DNA of 64,000 nt from Echinostoma caproni (lineage: Eukaryota; Platyhelminthes; Trematoda; Plagiorchiida; Echinostomatidae): assembly GCA_900618425.1 (NCBI GenBank), contig UZAN01039912.1:2391-66390 (forward strand), read 5' to 3'. Both the position numbers and the translations under genes were made by a program. Under the pieces are notes generated by a model, which ran no database searches, was not told the origin of the DNA, and worked only from the letters and a program-made list of their open reading frames with translations. Shown here in pieces: positions 1 to 12,733 of the stretch (its first letter is position 1; every line of letters starts with the position of its first letter).

Positions 1-1902
1 CAAGCCGGTTGACAAACCAATAATAACGTTTTAGAGAATTCGTTAAATTTTTCATCAATGCATTGAACGAAGACGTTCTTAACATACAGACAATAGCTAT
101 CTAGCAAGTGCATCACATCTAACGTGCAGAGATATTTTAGTCAAACGTTTTCTGTTAGCTTGAAATTAGGCACCTGATCGAAGTTGGTATTTGGGATCCT
201 ACTGATTAACACCAGCTTATCCGGAACATTGTTTAATTTCTGTATCGTGTGAGAGAATGATTCCGGGGCCGAAAGGTAACTAATAAGGAACAGATAATGT
301 AATAGAGTGAGAATACTGCCTATAAGCGTTGCATCACATATGAGATAATGGGACACTATAGATCCGAGGATAAGTTAGCAGCATAACTTGTCATACTGAA
401 ATCTACGCAAAGCATTACCAATTGGAATGTAATACATGCCAAGTGATAACGTTATTCAAGAGTCAGAGATGACCAGTCAAAGACGTCTCCCTGGGAAAAA
501 TTCTTATTGGTTCATGCACGGATTTTTCTTTGTCTCAGCGGCCACAGAAGAAGAGGAAGGAATGTTGGCCAAGGTCGAATAAAAATTCAGGTGGACTGTT
601 ATGAAACGACCAAATCCATTAGTTCACTATGTCATGGGTAGCACAATCCATGTGTAAATTGCATGCTATAAGGTAAATACATAGTGAAATGTAAATTGTA
701 CGGCATGAATCATCAGCAAAATAGTGAGTGTGAGGTAATCAATATCGGCATGGATTGTGTCTTGGTCGGAGTATTGGTCTGCCCATTTCAGGTGGCACCG
801 ATGAAAGAGCAGTTTTGATCAGACCCATGACAGACGAAAAACACCGATGGAATAGTGACCAATGACATCGCATCCGCATGAAATTCAACCACGAAAGATA
901 GTTCCGATAGAACCAACAAATCAATATCAATACGCTATCACTATTCATGTCATATTTTTTATTTGCTTTTTGTGGTAAACCAAACCTCTGGATTTCAATC
1001 CTAAGTAGCTGATTATCACTAAAATTTCACCGCACATCTATTGTGGTACGAATACTCCATTTGTCCTGTTGCTAGGTAACCAGCCAACTCTATTTAAGGA
1101 TCTCAATTAAATAGTTCAATGTACGCAGAATTGCATCTTGATTACGATGAGTGGCAGCTGGTTAACGTGGTCTTATTGACCTCTATTCCTTTGAATTGTT
1201 CCGTGTCTTTCATACATGATTATTGCACATATCCACTTTACAGAACACAGAAAGCAGCCCGATGAAAAACAGCATTGAACTGAAATTCGTCATTCATTAG
1301 AATTTTCTTACTTCAAGTATTATTTAACTTTAAATTTCTGATTCTACACTAAGAGAAGCGATCTAAATATGAAGTGATCAAGTGCAAGATACTATAAAAT
1401 ATCACTGTACTAAACAACCCGTTGGTTCGCATCAATCCTGTTGATTTGGTTAGTAAACCTGAGTAGATTTCATTTGTCTCTTGAATTCAGCTCTTTGAAC
1501 AATGAGGACACGTTATCTGATTCAAAGTGCTGGTTAGTTAGCAGAATAAGAACAACTACAAAATATGAGCTGTTAGAGAGTTTGAGAAAGAGAGACAGAT
1601 GGGCAGAAAGTGTGACGGAACAGGTCGGAGGAATCATGTGAGTGGATTTTAGTTGAAACCTTGTTGACGATGTGGCCAGTTTACTACTTTGGCTTGACTG
1701 TATACTTATGGTTACTCGCTCTTCGTGTACAGTGTTTTCGTTGTCACACGACTGGTCTGTAGACAGCGAAAGGGCATGGGAGTTCAATGTTTACTGCTTG
1801 AGCTGACACATGTTGAACAAGTGTCATTCTCATGGTTTCTACAAAACAATGGTTTGCAAGCTGGTTTATTGTGTTCTATCAAAACCGTTAAGTGCAATGG
1901 AT
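1..1902. other. No supported gene (1-1.9 kb)
   Basis: Only short open frames (105 codons or fewer) occur here, on both strands, with no recognisable domain. A short AAAT microsatellite at about 1905-1925 closes the stretch and is probably the tail of the SINE that follows. Confidence 0.6.
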
Positions 1903-2130
1903 TAAATAAATAAATAAATAAATAAGTATAAATTTCTTTTTACTCCCTTTTTATTTATTGAATATACAAATGTATGGTCAACTTTCAGGAAGGGGGCCGC
2001 AGTTATACAAAGGCTTCCTGGGAATATACAGAAACGAGGAAGGTGCGTAGGGGTGGAGCTGTTCGAACCCAGGACTTCCGGGTCACAAATTGGTCAGCTA
2101 ATTACCTTGCCACCATCGCCGATTTATCCA
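1903..2130 (-). mobile_element. tRNA-headed SINE, family B copy 1
   Basis: Read on the minus strand, this starts with a tRNA-like head near 2130-2060. The head has an A-box-like TGGCAAGGTAATTAGC and a good B box, GGGTTCGAAC. An unrelated body of about 110 bases follows, then an A/T-rich end (CAATAAATAAAAAGGGAG) and a TTTA-type simple repeat at 1905-1925. The last 60 bases before the tail are clearly shared with the copies at 29060-29265 and 16370-16520, including the CTTCCTGAAA block and the AATAAA-rich terminus. Three minus-strand copies with the same head-body-tail order support a dispersed pol III retroposon. I see no hammerhead core in this family. Confidence 0.7.
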
Positions 2131-5100
2131 GGAATGCCTGGATATCTATTTTGTTACGATCTGTACCTGGATGTGTAGAGATGTGGGGTCTTTATGCTAT
2201 CAACTGGCCACCTGAGCTGGATTCAGTTTAAACTTTCACAAAGGTGTTACAAATTCGTCCGTGCTTTTGAGGGTTGACTACAAGCATCGGGACGAAAATC
2301 AGCCTCGCCATGCAGTTCTTCTCAGATTTGGTCCATACTAACCAATTGGGTCCTGTAAAAGATGGGTATATGTTAAAAATTTGATTGTTCACTGGATGAG
2401 TGTAAAACCAATTGCTCAAGTGATATCATTCTAGTAATTAAGAGAAGTTAAATATTACAGTGTCAGCTGATTCGTTTATCATATGATACAACTGCTCTCG
2501 TAATGCATTGGTTAGGCTGATAGACAATTTTGCGAAATACACGTTGGATAAAAAGATAATACACCTCGTGTTGACAAAAATTATTCCTTAATTAATCAAC
2601 TAAAATGACTAGTTGGTGTCCAGGTTCGTTGTCGAGATCAATAGAGTTGGTTCTAGTTCATTTCTAGGAGAACACTGAAGGTTTTATGGGGAGTCATTGC
2701 AGTTTAACGGCTTGTGGAGCCTTGTGTGTACATATAATCACAAATTATTTTTGCATTCGTCCTTTTATCATCGCAATTTGTCTCTATAGCTCTGCTCGGT
2801 CATAAATTTCATTGGTTGGCGATTATTCTGCGATGATCTTCGGTTCGTATGTCTGTTTTTCCTTCCTGTTCTACGATGCCTGTCTGCTTTCATAACGATC
2901 GTCTGTACGCGTGAGTGTCCGTCCTTGGCTACGATTGGTTTACTTCCTTACTGATCATCGACCGTCCTTTGATTGGTCCTGGCATTTGACCCGGCTTTCG
3001 TCTGAATCGAACGATTCGTAGTACTGATTCATCGAAGTACACTGGAACATCATGAAACATCCTGCTGAATAACACAGGATAATAATTTGCGCATGACAGT
3101 GGAAAGAATGATCATCCTTAAAGCCAAAGATCTGGCTAATTTATACAGGAAAAGGATTTCATTAGATTAAGCTGATTTTTTTCTAGAAAACTGAAACGTA
3201 ACTGAAACACTCTGATCTTGATTGGAGAACCGGCAATAGAACGATGGCTTCTCACCAAACTTGAGTTTAAAGTAAACAGAGGATCTCAGCTTACGCGATA
3301 CAAGTCAACGTGTCTTGCCATGGAAGTATGTACTGTCGAGTTGGAGGCATTTAGCAGACATTATTATTAACAGAAATTTGTGTGGCTAAGTTGGAAAACC
3401 GCGAACTAAGAGACAAGATCCCTGAACAAAATACTCATTGTCACTGCATGTTTGCCTTTAACAATACAGCAACGAGTGTTTCTCAACTGCTGTTGAAGTT
3501 TAACAAGGTACGTGAGTCGATCCAACGTAAGTTGGTGATGCAAAGGACACATGCCTTTCTTTGATGTGCTGCTTTTGTGAAGTGATGATAATGGATTCCT
3601 CGACAGAAGCGCATAAAAACGCACACATGCATTAAGCGGTATATAAACTTGTATAATGCAGTACCGAACAAGCAGAAGTGAAACCTCAGGCTCGGTCAAG
3701 CATAGCGAGTACGAATGATTCGTTCAAAAGGAGGATTGACAGATGAAACAAAGCAAATACAAAACACTTTCCGCGAGACTGGAGACCCCAAACATTTGCT
3801 CGCAAAGTATCTGAAAGGGAAAACACAAAGGATCCATCTCTAGACCGCCCCTTAGANCCTTTTGTCAACGACGGTGTGCTTTACGAAAACACTTGGAGTC
3901 AAAATATCCACATTTAAGGAAACCGAATTCGAAATATTATTTTATTTATCCTATCCCTCAGAGTCTTCAATATTAGCTGTCAATGTCAGTCGTTTCCATG
4001 AGTGTTGATCAGTTCACCTGATTCGACGAAGCCGATCGACAACTCACTAAACGGATCAAAGGGCATCAACTGGTCTGGATGAGAGAAGGACTAAGAAAAG
4101 TCATCTGTACCCCAAGTGTAGAACCTTTAATTGAAACGTGGCCTTCAGTAGATATCCGAATGTCATCTTAGGTCATATACACGACCAAATCAGTTGGCCT
4201 AACCAACGGAGACAAATTATGCAATGAAAACCCAAAGCGATAGCTAATTGGACCCACCACTCCGAACAGTACAAACAAAATTTGATTATTCACAACATAA
4301 GTTTTCTCGATCCAGCGATGATGTGACGATTTATTTCGGTCAGAAAATCACATTAAAATTAGGTGCTACTTTAACGTAATCGGTTTCAATCAACTGATAG
4401 CAACTTTACAACCCCCCCCCAGTCCATTTTTGTGACTCCTGAGTTTTTTTGCCACTCTGTGATCATCTTTTAACGCACAAAGTTGAGAATGAATATTTGA
4501 AAAGTATTCTTTGTTTCAATTATCGATTCAAAAGGAGGAAAAGAATCATAAAGGCAATTCTTCCCTTTGGTAAAAGCGTTTAGAATAAGACAGTATAAGC
4601 TCACACAAGAAGCGTAATGAAAATGGTATACACAAAATAAAAGCAGTCTTTAAAAAATACATTAAAGGGTGCATGGAAAGTAATTTAAGACAAACGAAAT
4701 GTGATAAATGACAACATTTATCAAGCAAGAAGTTTGACTCGTGGCCATTTTGTTACGTGTATACAGATAAAACTGAAAATGATCGCGTTAGTTTGTAAAA
4801 TACTTTTACAGAGATCTGGATAAGGGATCCTGAGGGTCGTAAAAATCATCCGGGTAACATAATGAGCATCTATTTGAAAGAAACTGACATAAAGTGAAAA
4901 ACTTCATACCACAGTTTAGGACTGAATCAGGTCAGCAACAGTACTGGGTAGAATATGACATATTGTTTTTGTTTGGTAAACCAAAAGAAGGACAGCAGTG
5001 ACATTCCACAAACACCGAGAATGTGGTCTGGTTTACATGGAGATTGCTGAGTTTAACAGGAAAGCTCTCAGACTGCACTCAAACCAGTAAATGCAATGTG

Positions 5101-6515
5101 TGACAGCCTATAATTAGCACTGGAATAGCTTCGTTGATATAAGGAAGTTGAATCCGGCCACCAAATCACACCGCACCACATCACATGCCAAGATAATTTC
5201 TAGAGGATGGTCCATAGTAATTGTTAGTGGAATGTAGCTTGGCGTTGATCTGCTGGTTAAGATTTATCATTTTTGTGCAGACGTTTCACTGTTAAAAGAG
5301 GCGACTATCTGAATACGTTTAGTGTTGAATTGTTTGCAATATGAGGATCAAACTCTGGAAGAAACTGATAGCCAAAGATATACAAACTAAGTAATTGGTA
5401 TCTTACCGAATATGATATACATCTTGTAGACATTATCCAGTATGACATTTAACTGGTAACCAATCAATTGGGAATGGCAAACTAATCAAAGAATTGAGAA
5501 AACGAGTCGGTGAGTTCACCGACACCTTTGCTCAATGCTATCATGGGAATATTCAAGCTTTTAATCAAAGAATCTTTCTAAGAGTTGATACGAAATCGCT
5601 TTCATAAATCAGCATGAAGATCCGACCGTGCCATCAGAAGCATTTCAATGTAAAAACATTTCATTTTATTCCCGATTCTGTTGCTGAAAGTAAATGACCA
5701 AGAAATCTTTGCTAAGTAGCCTAACTTGATATCTCCTGAGGCTGATTTAATGTGCACTGTTCTATCACGTTTCTTATAATATTTCAAAGAAAATCGGTTT
5801 GATGAATGATTGCTTTTATCCCAGAGATACAGGAAATGATGAATTGACCCCAACTTCTATTTCAGAATTTTTAGTTTAATCTCTATACAAATTGTTCATG
5901 TAACCACACCATAACCTATGTGACCGGTGTTCATCCTAATTAAACTTCACCACCAGATGAATGGTGCATATGGAACAAGGCACAACACATCCTGCGATCA
6001 TGATGCCTCTTCTTGCTCTCACGAAAACATTAAAAGGAACTGGTTTCATGAAACCATACACAGCTGGCAGATTACTTTCACAAAAAATTGCCTCTAAAGT
6101 ATGTATGCCATTTATCAATTAAACTGCTTTACTCAGTTAATAAATGTGTTTGACATTTGAGGTTAGTGTCTATCAGAGATTCCTTTTACAACATCCATGG
6201 AATGAGGTATGTAGATGACGGTTATTTTCACGTGTGTTTCACACCTTGGCTATTCGTTGATTCCACAAATGGTAATGCATTTTTTATGCGATGAAGATGT
6301 GTAACCTTCAACATGATGACACTGGGTTCATCTTTGTTCGGACTCATCAACAGTGCACATTATTCTTTCTCTACCAAATAAGACCAGGATAGGAATTTTC
6401 CCGTCTTGCAGTCGTGCTCCACACCATTAGGCTACAAAGTCAAAGGCATTGTGACAATGAGTTTTCTATGAACAATACAAAAATACGATTTATTCAAGAA
6501 GACCCAGTATAGTTG
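2131..6515. other. No supported gene (2.1-6.5 kb)
   Basis: Open frames are all under 100 codons and none resembles a known family. There is a C homopolymer at about 4412-4421 and a single N at 3857. I see no repeat shared with the rest of the window. Confidence 0.6.
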
Positions 6516-6520
6516 ACGAT

Positions 6521-6745
6521 GTGTGTCTCGGGCTGCCGCTGTTCACCCCTCTCTTGCACCTTGCGAGATGCTCTCTCATAGGACCAAGAGTCTCAATTAG
6601 CCCCTGTTGAGGAAGCTCTACTCACTGCTTTCTCGTAGCGCAGGTGTTATCCCACCAAAGTGCGAGGACGAAAAGCCAACCCGTGAGGCTGTAAGCGGGT
6701 CGTTGAACCGCCGGTAGTTAAGCTAGATGGTTGGCTAATACTCCT
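6521..6745. repeat. GC- and CpG-rich unclassified segment
   Basis: Counted line by line, 6541-6720 is 97 G/C of 180 (54%), far above the surrounding DNA, and it contains many CpG dinucleotides. No frame gives a recognisable protein. An AATAAA lies on the minus strand at about 6489-6494, just beyond the patch. The abrupt composition change suggests an inserted repeat, such as an LTR or the 3' end of a retroelement. There is no second copy in this window and the boundaries are not defined, so the class is unknown. Confidence 0.3.
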
Positions 6746-8430
6746 GATTATAATTCAACCAAGACAAGATATAACAACCACACCCACCCACACCTTCCTG
6801 TTTGTGGTAGTGGTCATCGGAAAGATCGGTCATCGACGTGTATTGTACCCTTTGAACGATTGACCCCGTCCAGAGGACGTATCCAATGACCTTAACACGG
6901 CACCACAAAGAACTGATGTTTCCAAATACAGGACTACAGCATTGTGCGTCAGGCTGTGAATTCTTCAAAAAAGTCGGCTGCCTTGGCCTGGGCAACCTGG
7001 CAATATTCAACCCACAAGAAAGATATGGAACTTTCTCCTTTTATAAAGATTAATGTACTGTGATTTGTTTGCACACAGTCTGGATCCACGCGTCTGCAAA
7101 TGTACACATGTACGTTGTACAATAAGTAGCATACGGAAGACTGGACGAAATTTCCATGGAAGTACATGATCGGTTTCGTGGTCCTTTCCACTCGTCAGAT
7201 ATTCGTGCCGGTAATTTTTTGCAAGCTCATTAACATACTTGTACCCAGGAAGTATAATTTCCACATAGATGTCTCATTCGCAAAACTGGGTATATTTGTT
7301 TGGGTATACCTTCATAACCAGTCCATTTATGAACCAATACTATGATTCGAGCTTCTGCAGGTGGGCTAAATGCTACCAGTCAAAACAAACGTGACTTAAG
7401 TGTCGTTAAATAATATTTTACAATAATTTACAAAGATATGTATAAATAGGTTTTACCATGCCATCGACCGTTTCACTGCCGTTTCTGTAGTTCATTGGGT
7501 AGATTCAGCAACAGAACGATTGTGGTGCAAATCTCGAAAAGAACGAAATATAATAAGCACAACTGATCAGATGATACAATTAGTTTTTGTGCTTAATTAC
7601 ACAACTCTATTTCCCATCACAATTTTGAAATGAACCTCGCATAAAGCTTTTAAAACTGAGTTACCAACCGATTTTTGCCAATGTATCAATACCAAACAAA
7701 AACGATTCATAGATTTGAACGATGAGCTTGAGCGGGACGCAAGCCAGACACCATGGAACACCAAAACTCGGTAACTAGAGTAAAAATGTAAACCACTTTG
7801 GCACATTTGTCTTCTTCATTCATTCAGTAGATCTTGATAGTAGTGTTTCCATGCATGCGGTTCAATGATTCTGTCGGCTACGTTCATCAACATTGTCAAC
7901 AATGCTCTGGAAACGTGACAGACAAATAGAAAACACCATTTTATTACAATTATTTAAGAAAACAGTTGTTTGTTTCACATTTGAAACGTTATCGTGTGAC
8001 TCTCAGATGATGTCCATGGTATCTCTAGGGACACGTAGTTTAAACCCCGCAATAACCCGCAAAGACACGCGTGACTTCCAGATCAGTCATTCAGTATTAA
8101 TCATTCGCGTGCGTGGAGTTGATCCGAGTAAAGGCGTTTCAGTTTCATGGGAAAATAAAGCAAATCATAACATACATGTTTGACAAGTAGATCAATGAAC
8201 GTTCATTCAGTGTACCTGTAGAATATGAGCACAGTGAACGAGCAGTGAATCACCCACCAACGATTTAGAAATGATTGAATCACACATTTTATTATATACT
8301 CTCGTTTGTGATGAACTTATTTGATATGAATTCTCAAACTGACAAGCCAGTGATCAAAATAAGCTACTTTGGATTGCAGGAATACTTTTCCCATGTTTTT
8401 TTGTTTTCCTTTATAGAATTTATGTACACG
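6746..8430. other. No supported gene (6.7-8.4 kb)
   Basis: Several open frames of 60-96 codons overlap on both strands, but none shows a domain, a splice context or similarity to another part of the window. Confidence 0.6.
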
Positions 8431-8560
8431 CATATATGTATGTATATATATATATATATATATTTATAGCATCCAACCTACTCACAAAGCATTGAATCAT
8501 AGCATTATATAGCATAGCATATAGCATATATATAGCATATATAGCATATATATATATAAA
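8431..8560. repeat. TA and AGCATAT microsatellites
   Basis: A TATG/TA run (8431-8466) is followed after about 30 bases by an irregular array of AGCATA/TATATA units (8497-8558). A third TA run lies at 8971-8994. These are simple-sequence repeats, and any open frames through them are artefacts. Confidence 0.95.
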
Positions 8561-8749
8561 GGTATAATGTAAGCTGAAGCAACGGGTCCTTGTGAAACAC
8601 TTGATGGTTTGTATAGACAACAACGTTTATAGTGAAAACGGCAAAGGTTTGGGCGAAATAATTTGGGATAATTTTTGAGTCGCTCGTTTTAGAATATGCT
8701 TTATTTTCACACGAAAAAGTTTAAAACTTTCATGTTGAGATTATTTTGG

Positions 8750-8925
8750 CAACCAAGGCCACTCAAGTTTAATTGACAATCATACAGTCTAGAAACTACG
8801 TAGGTCAAAGTAAAAAGGGGAAAACCTATTGTCCATACCTAAAGTATTTTTACAGCTGATAAATATAATAAAAACTGAATTTAGTCACAAAAAATATTTA
8901 AATGCATTCCAATCGGCCACTACTG
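8750..8925 (+). repeat. Direct repeat, left copy (pairs with 10059-10235)
   Basis: This 176-base segment begins CAACCAAGGCCA and contains CAAGTTTAATTGACAAT and CAGTCTAGAAACTA. It recurs in the same order and orientation at 10059-10235 (177 bases) with scattered substitutions, roughly 75-80% identical by eye. Similar length and orientation could mean old LTR-like repeats around a 1.1 kb interior, a local duplication, or two copies of one dispersed repeat. I see no RT or gag in the interior. Confidence 0.75.
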
Positions 8926-8970
8926 CATTTATATGTATATATGTATCACTCAGTGTTTGCCTTCTTCTCA

Positions 8971-8994
8971 ATATATATATATATATATATAAAT
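8971..8994. repeat. TA microsatellite
   Basis: An uninterrupted AT dinucleotide run directly downstream of the left direct repeat. Confidence 0.95.
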
Positions 8995-9252
8995 AATGTT
9001 CAGGGAGGGAAATTGATCATTCAAAAGAACATCATACATGGTGGGATGCTAAATTGTCCCACGGGGCAACAATACGATCAGAGCGACCGCTTAACCCAGC
9101 GTATCCTGAAGGATAGTGCATATCCCAACTAATCAAAATAAGTAAACAAAAAGGAAAATAACTTGTGCATCACTCATAGTAACNAACGATGAACATATTC
9201 ACTGAAACTAGAATTCATCCACTGATAACTAACAAATGCAGTTTAATTACTA

Positions 9253-9624
9253 GTGGTGGGTGGAATCATTCAGTCTTGGTTTGTTTCCCCAGTCTTGCTT
9301 ATACGAATATTATCAGGGATTGTCATATTGTGCTTTCTCCATTTCTACTGTTGCTGCTCGGTCTTCAACACTGACAAATCCAATCAACAGTTAGGTAGCC
9401 GGGAGACCAAACGTATTTCCGTTTTACTTCAGAATGACAGGTTAAGGGAAATGATATTACGTAACAGAAAGCACCAGTTTCAGTTAATTTGTAACGCCAT
9501 AAATTTGACAGGGCGAACACTGAGTCAATCCAAAGAATTGACCTTTTATAGCCAGCTACTAATATCATATTACACAGATATTCTGAGCCGCAAACCATTA
9601 GCGATCACCGATCATCCAGCTTAG
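9253..9624 (+). CDS. Possible terminal exon with a membrane segment (unknown)
   Basis: An open frame of 123 codons ends in TAG. A hydrophobic stretch near residues 12-38 (VSPVLLIRILSGIVILCFL, then a Cys-rich HFYCCC) would suit a membrane span. A charged tail follows (KRISVLLQNDRLREMILRNRK). A possible 3' splice site (pyrimidines then CCCCAG, about 9283-9291) precedes the hydrophobic part, so the first codons may be intron. It sits between the two direct repeats. I do not recognise the protein. Frames of this length are expected by chance several times in 64 kb of AT-rich DNA, so this is only a candidate. Confidence 0.2.
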   Translation: MVGGIIQSWFVSPVLLIRILSGIVILCFLHFYCCCSVFNTDKSNQQLGSRETKRISVLLQNDRLREMILRNRKHQFQLICNAINLTGRTLSQSKELTFYSQLLISYYTDILSRKPLAITDHPA

Positions 9625-10058
9625 CTCTACCCTTGGTAACCAGGGTTCATACTTCTTTACTGTTCTCTTACTGCGAAGGTAATAAAATTAACATGTTATT
9701 CTGAAACTGTTGACCTCCCTTTGCAATACCGCACATCGTTCGTCCACAGATGACCAGACGGATCTGACCACATTCAGGTTGAATGCGAAGATTATTTGAA
9801 CTACACAACAATTTGTCTCACGAATGAAATCCTGCACTTGCCATCCTACAGCAGAGTCAGGAAACACTCTAGTTATTTGGAGAATGGCTCTTCTCACGGT
9901 TATGCAACATTGATAATACCATAAAATACAAACAGGTTTTTCACAGTTCACAGATCTGTTTATGATCAGTGAAGTTATCTCGTGAAAGTCCGTGTGTATT
10001 ATTCCCTGCAGTGAACCATTTACCACCGCATTGAAGTGGTTTGACGATCCGAGCCTTG

Positions 10059-10235
10059 CAATCAAGGTCAGGCAAGTTTAATTGACAATAATGCAGTCTA
10101 GAAACTAGGTAGATCGTAGTAGACAAAAAATAACTTTTTGTCCACACCTAAAGCATTAGTATAGGTGATAAATATCATGAAACTCAATTTGATCAAGAGG
10201 AAAATATTTTAGTGCATCACAATCGTCCGGTACTG
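10059..10235 (+). repeat. Direct repeat, right copy (pairs with 8750-8925)
   Basis: This begins CAATCAAGGTCA and matches the left copy over its whole length, including TTAATTGACAAT, CAGTCTAGAAACTA, the GTGATAAATAT block and the closing CGTCCGGTACTG (left copy CGGCCACTACTG). Confidence 0.75.
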
Positions 10236-12733
10236 AAGACAGTGTCTTAGATGCGATGGAACCATAAAATCTCGGTCATTTATGGTCCGAAACGAACTCC
10301 GGGTAGAAAGTGTTTTTGTTCAAAATATATTTCCGGAAATATAAAAAGATTGTTTTGAATTGATACGTCTTGATAGACCGGCAATCCCCCTCCAACGCAT
10401 TTATGTTAAATGGAATATACACTGTCAATTTTGGACGTAGCAACGTGGAAATTACCGGCTTAATGCGGCGCAACTTATCACAATGCCTAATATAGTTACA
10501 ATGACTGAAAATGGGTGGAACGAATTTGATGATCATTGTATGATTACAGTATGTCGAACTCTATAACCTGCACTCTGATTTTCGCAATGTGTCAGTAACC
10601 GAAATGTTCAGGGTGATCACATTTGCCCGGACGCTGAAACAGCTCATTACCGCATAGGCAAACCAATCCGATTCTAACTAAAACCCTAGTAGATGAAATG
10701 AGATTAGGAAATGTGCATTTGAGGGTGCAAAATATTATTCATCTGAACTCAGTAAATTGATAACGGCGACCGTAAAACACGCCGGTCTCTATTATCAAGG
10801 AATCAGTTAAACTGTTTAGGCATATATTCATTGGGTTCCGGGTGTTCTGGCGTTCTATCTTTTCACATTCATCTATGACGATGACCGCTCAAATGACAAA
10901 AATCATGTTGCTACTTAACTTCAACTACTACTATTGTTATATTCCGAAAAGGCGGTGCTGGTCGAGGAGAGTTCTTTATTGCGGAATACAGATTGAAGGT
11001 GACTAATTTTGCATGCATAACACGAAAAGCTCATCAGAAACATGCCTTCGCAGCACATCGCGACACACAAGGTAATGGGTAGAGCAGGTAGTGTTTATTC
11101 TTCCCAAATATATTACTTGGTCCTTGATAGTCTTGTTCTATTTTTAATCACCGAAAGTTACTGACTACTCACAAGTGAGTAGTATCTCACAACACTATGT
11201 CGACAGAATCAGGCCACTTACGTTTTTTAGTCCTATCAACAATTTAATCCGATCAGCGATGTAAATCGTATGGACCGGAACACAACAGCTGATTTGAGTT
11301 TTTAAGTGGATGCCAAATTTCGTTTTTTTTGGGGTTGCAGATCAGTGTATGTTCCATGCTATCCGGGACCATTTCCGTGACCAGTGAAGCACGTTAATTC
11401 CGGAAACGAAGCGTTTTGTACCGGAGAGAAATGAAAAAATAAAAGGTATTTTAACTATTATTCAGGTACAAATATTATTCCGGACTTTGTTGTTACTCAG
11501 AAGCTCATCCGCTTTGAAATGACTATGGTGTTTTTAGTTACCGGTCGGGTGAAACCTAAGAGTAGGCGATTGAAAGTTATTATACCCTGTTCATGCATTA
11601 TGTTGATTTTTCAATGTGCCTCGGTCAACATTAGAGTTATATATCCGAAAAAAGGTTTTCAGTACAAAATGACCGAAACGAAATCTGTAATGATGGATTC
11701 GAATAGTATATAGAAATTCGAATCTACAGATGCAAATCACGCCCCAATACTCATCACAGAACCTGAAATCCTAATTCTTGAGATGTATTGACGGCCTTGG
11801 GCTAAGGGAAACTCTAATTTCAATTATTGTGTTTTGATTCGCCCATTCGATTCCATGGGCATTAGGGCTACTCTATTATCTATTGTGGTCAGTGTCTTTA
11901 ACTCCTTGGGAGTTTATTCATTGTCCTCTGTTGTGGTTTTCGTTGAGCGGTGACTAAGGGTGGTGGACAAGTGTTCCACTCGCTTGCAAAACTGAACATT
12001 CTCTTGCTCTATCTCACCAACTCGGAAGGCGTATGTTGTCAAAATTTACTCCCTTTCCTGATTTCTTACTCCAAATTTCATTGTCTTGATATCCATATGC
12101 TAGGGACTGGGTAGACATTATTTTATGGACTATGAAGTGGTTTTATCTAATGAAGTTCAAGCAGGATAGTGCAAACCCATTCTAACTGTTATGTTCGTAC
12201 TTCTTTGGGCTTCTTAATGACACATAACTGAAGCTTCATTCATTATCAATCAATCAGGCAAGGTTCTTCTACGCAAAACCAACCGTTTTGTAATAACTGA
12301 TTCATTATATCGCAAATTTTTAAAGTGGTTAAAACACTGCACAAATAATGTATTTCTTCAAAATCACACAGGTGGGTCTTTATTACGTTCGTAATTCTTC
12401 ATTGCGATATTCATCAACTCAGGCACGAAGTCCACCAAATTTTGAAAACAATCTCAAATCTGAATTTGACACACATGATGCGAAGGGGTGAGGTTGTATT
12501 CTCTTTTTTTCTGGGCACCGTGAACAAACTTTCGCTGGTGTTTAGATCGGAGACGCTAGACAGCAGCCGTTTAAATTTAACTCTGAAGTTCCCACCGGAC
12601 TCAGACATTGACAGGTGAATAAATAATAATAAATTGATTTAATAAAAAGTCAGAAAAACTTGGGCGAAATATAACACGACACATTACTCTGCAAATATTC
12701 CCCTATTTCAGATCTGCTTTTATAGGTGCGGTA
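10236..12733. other. No supported gene (10.2-12.7 kb); one perfect hairpin
   Basis: There is no domain-bearing frame. A perfect inverted repeat lies at 11164-11183: ACTACTCAC, two-base loop AA, GTGAGTAGT. No poly-T run or gene lies next to it, so it has no assignable role. Confidence 0.6.

Noticed and set aside
9688..10065. 125-codon minus-strand frame
   Set aside because: Unrecognised, and it overlaps the right direct repeat border; length is within chance expectation for this composition.
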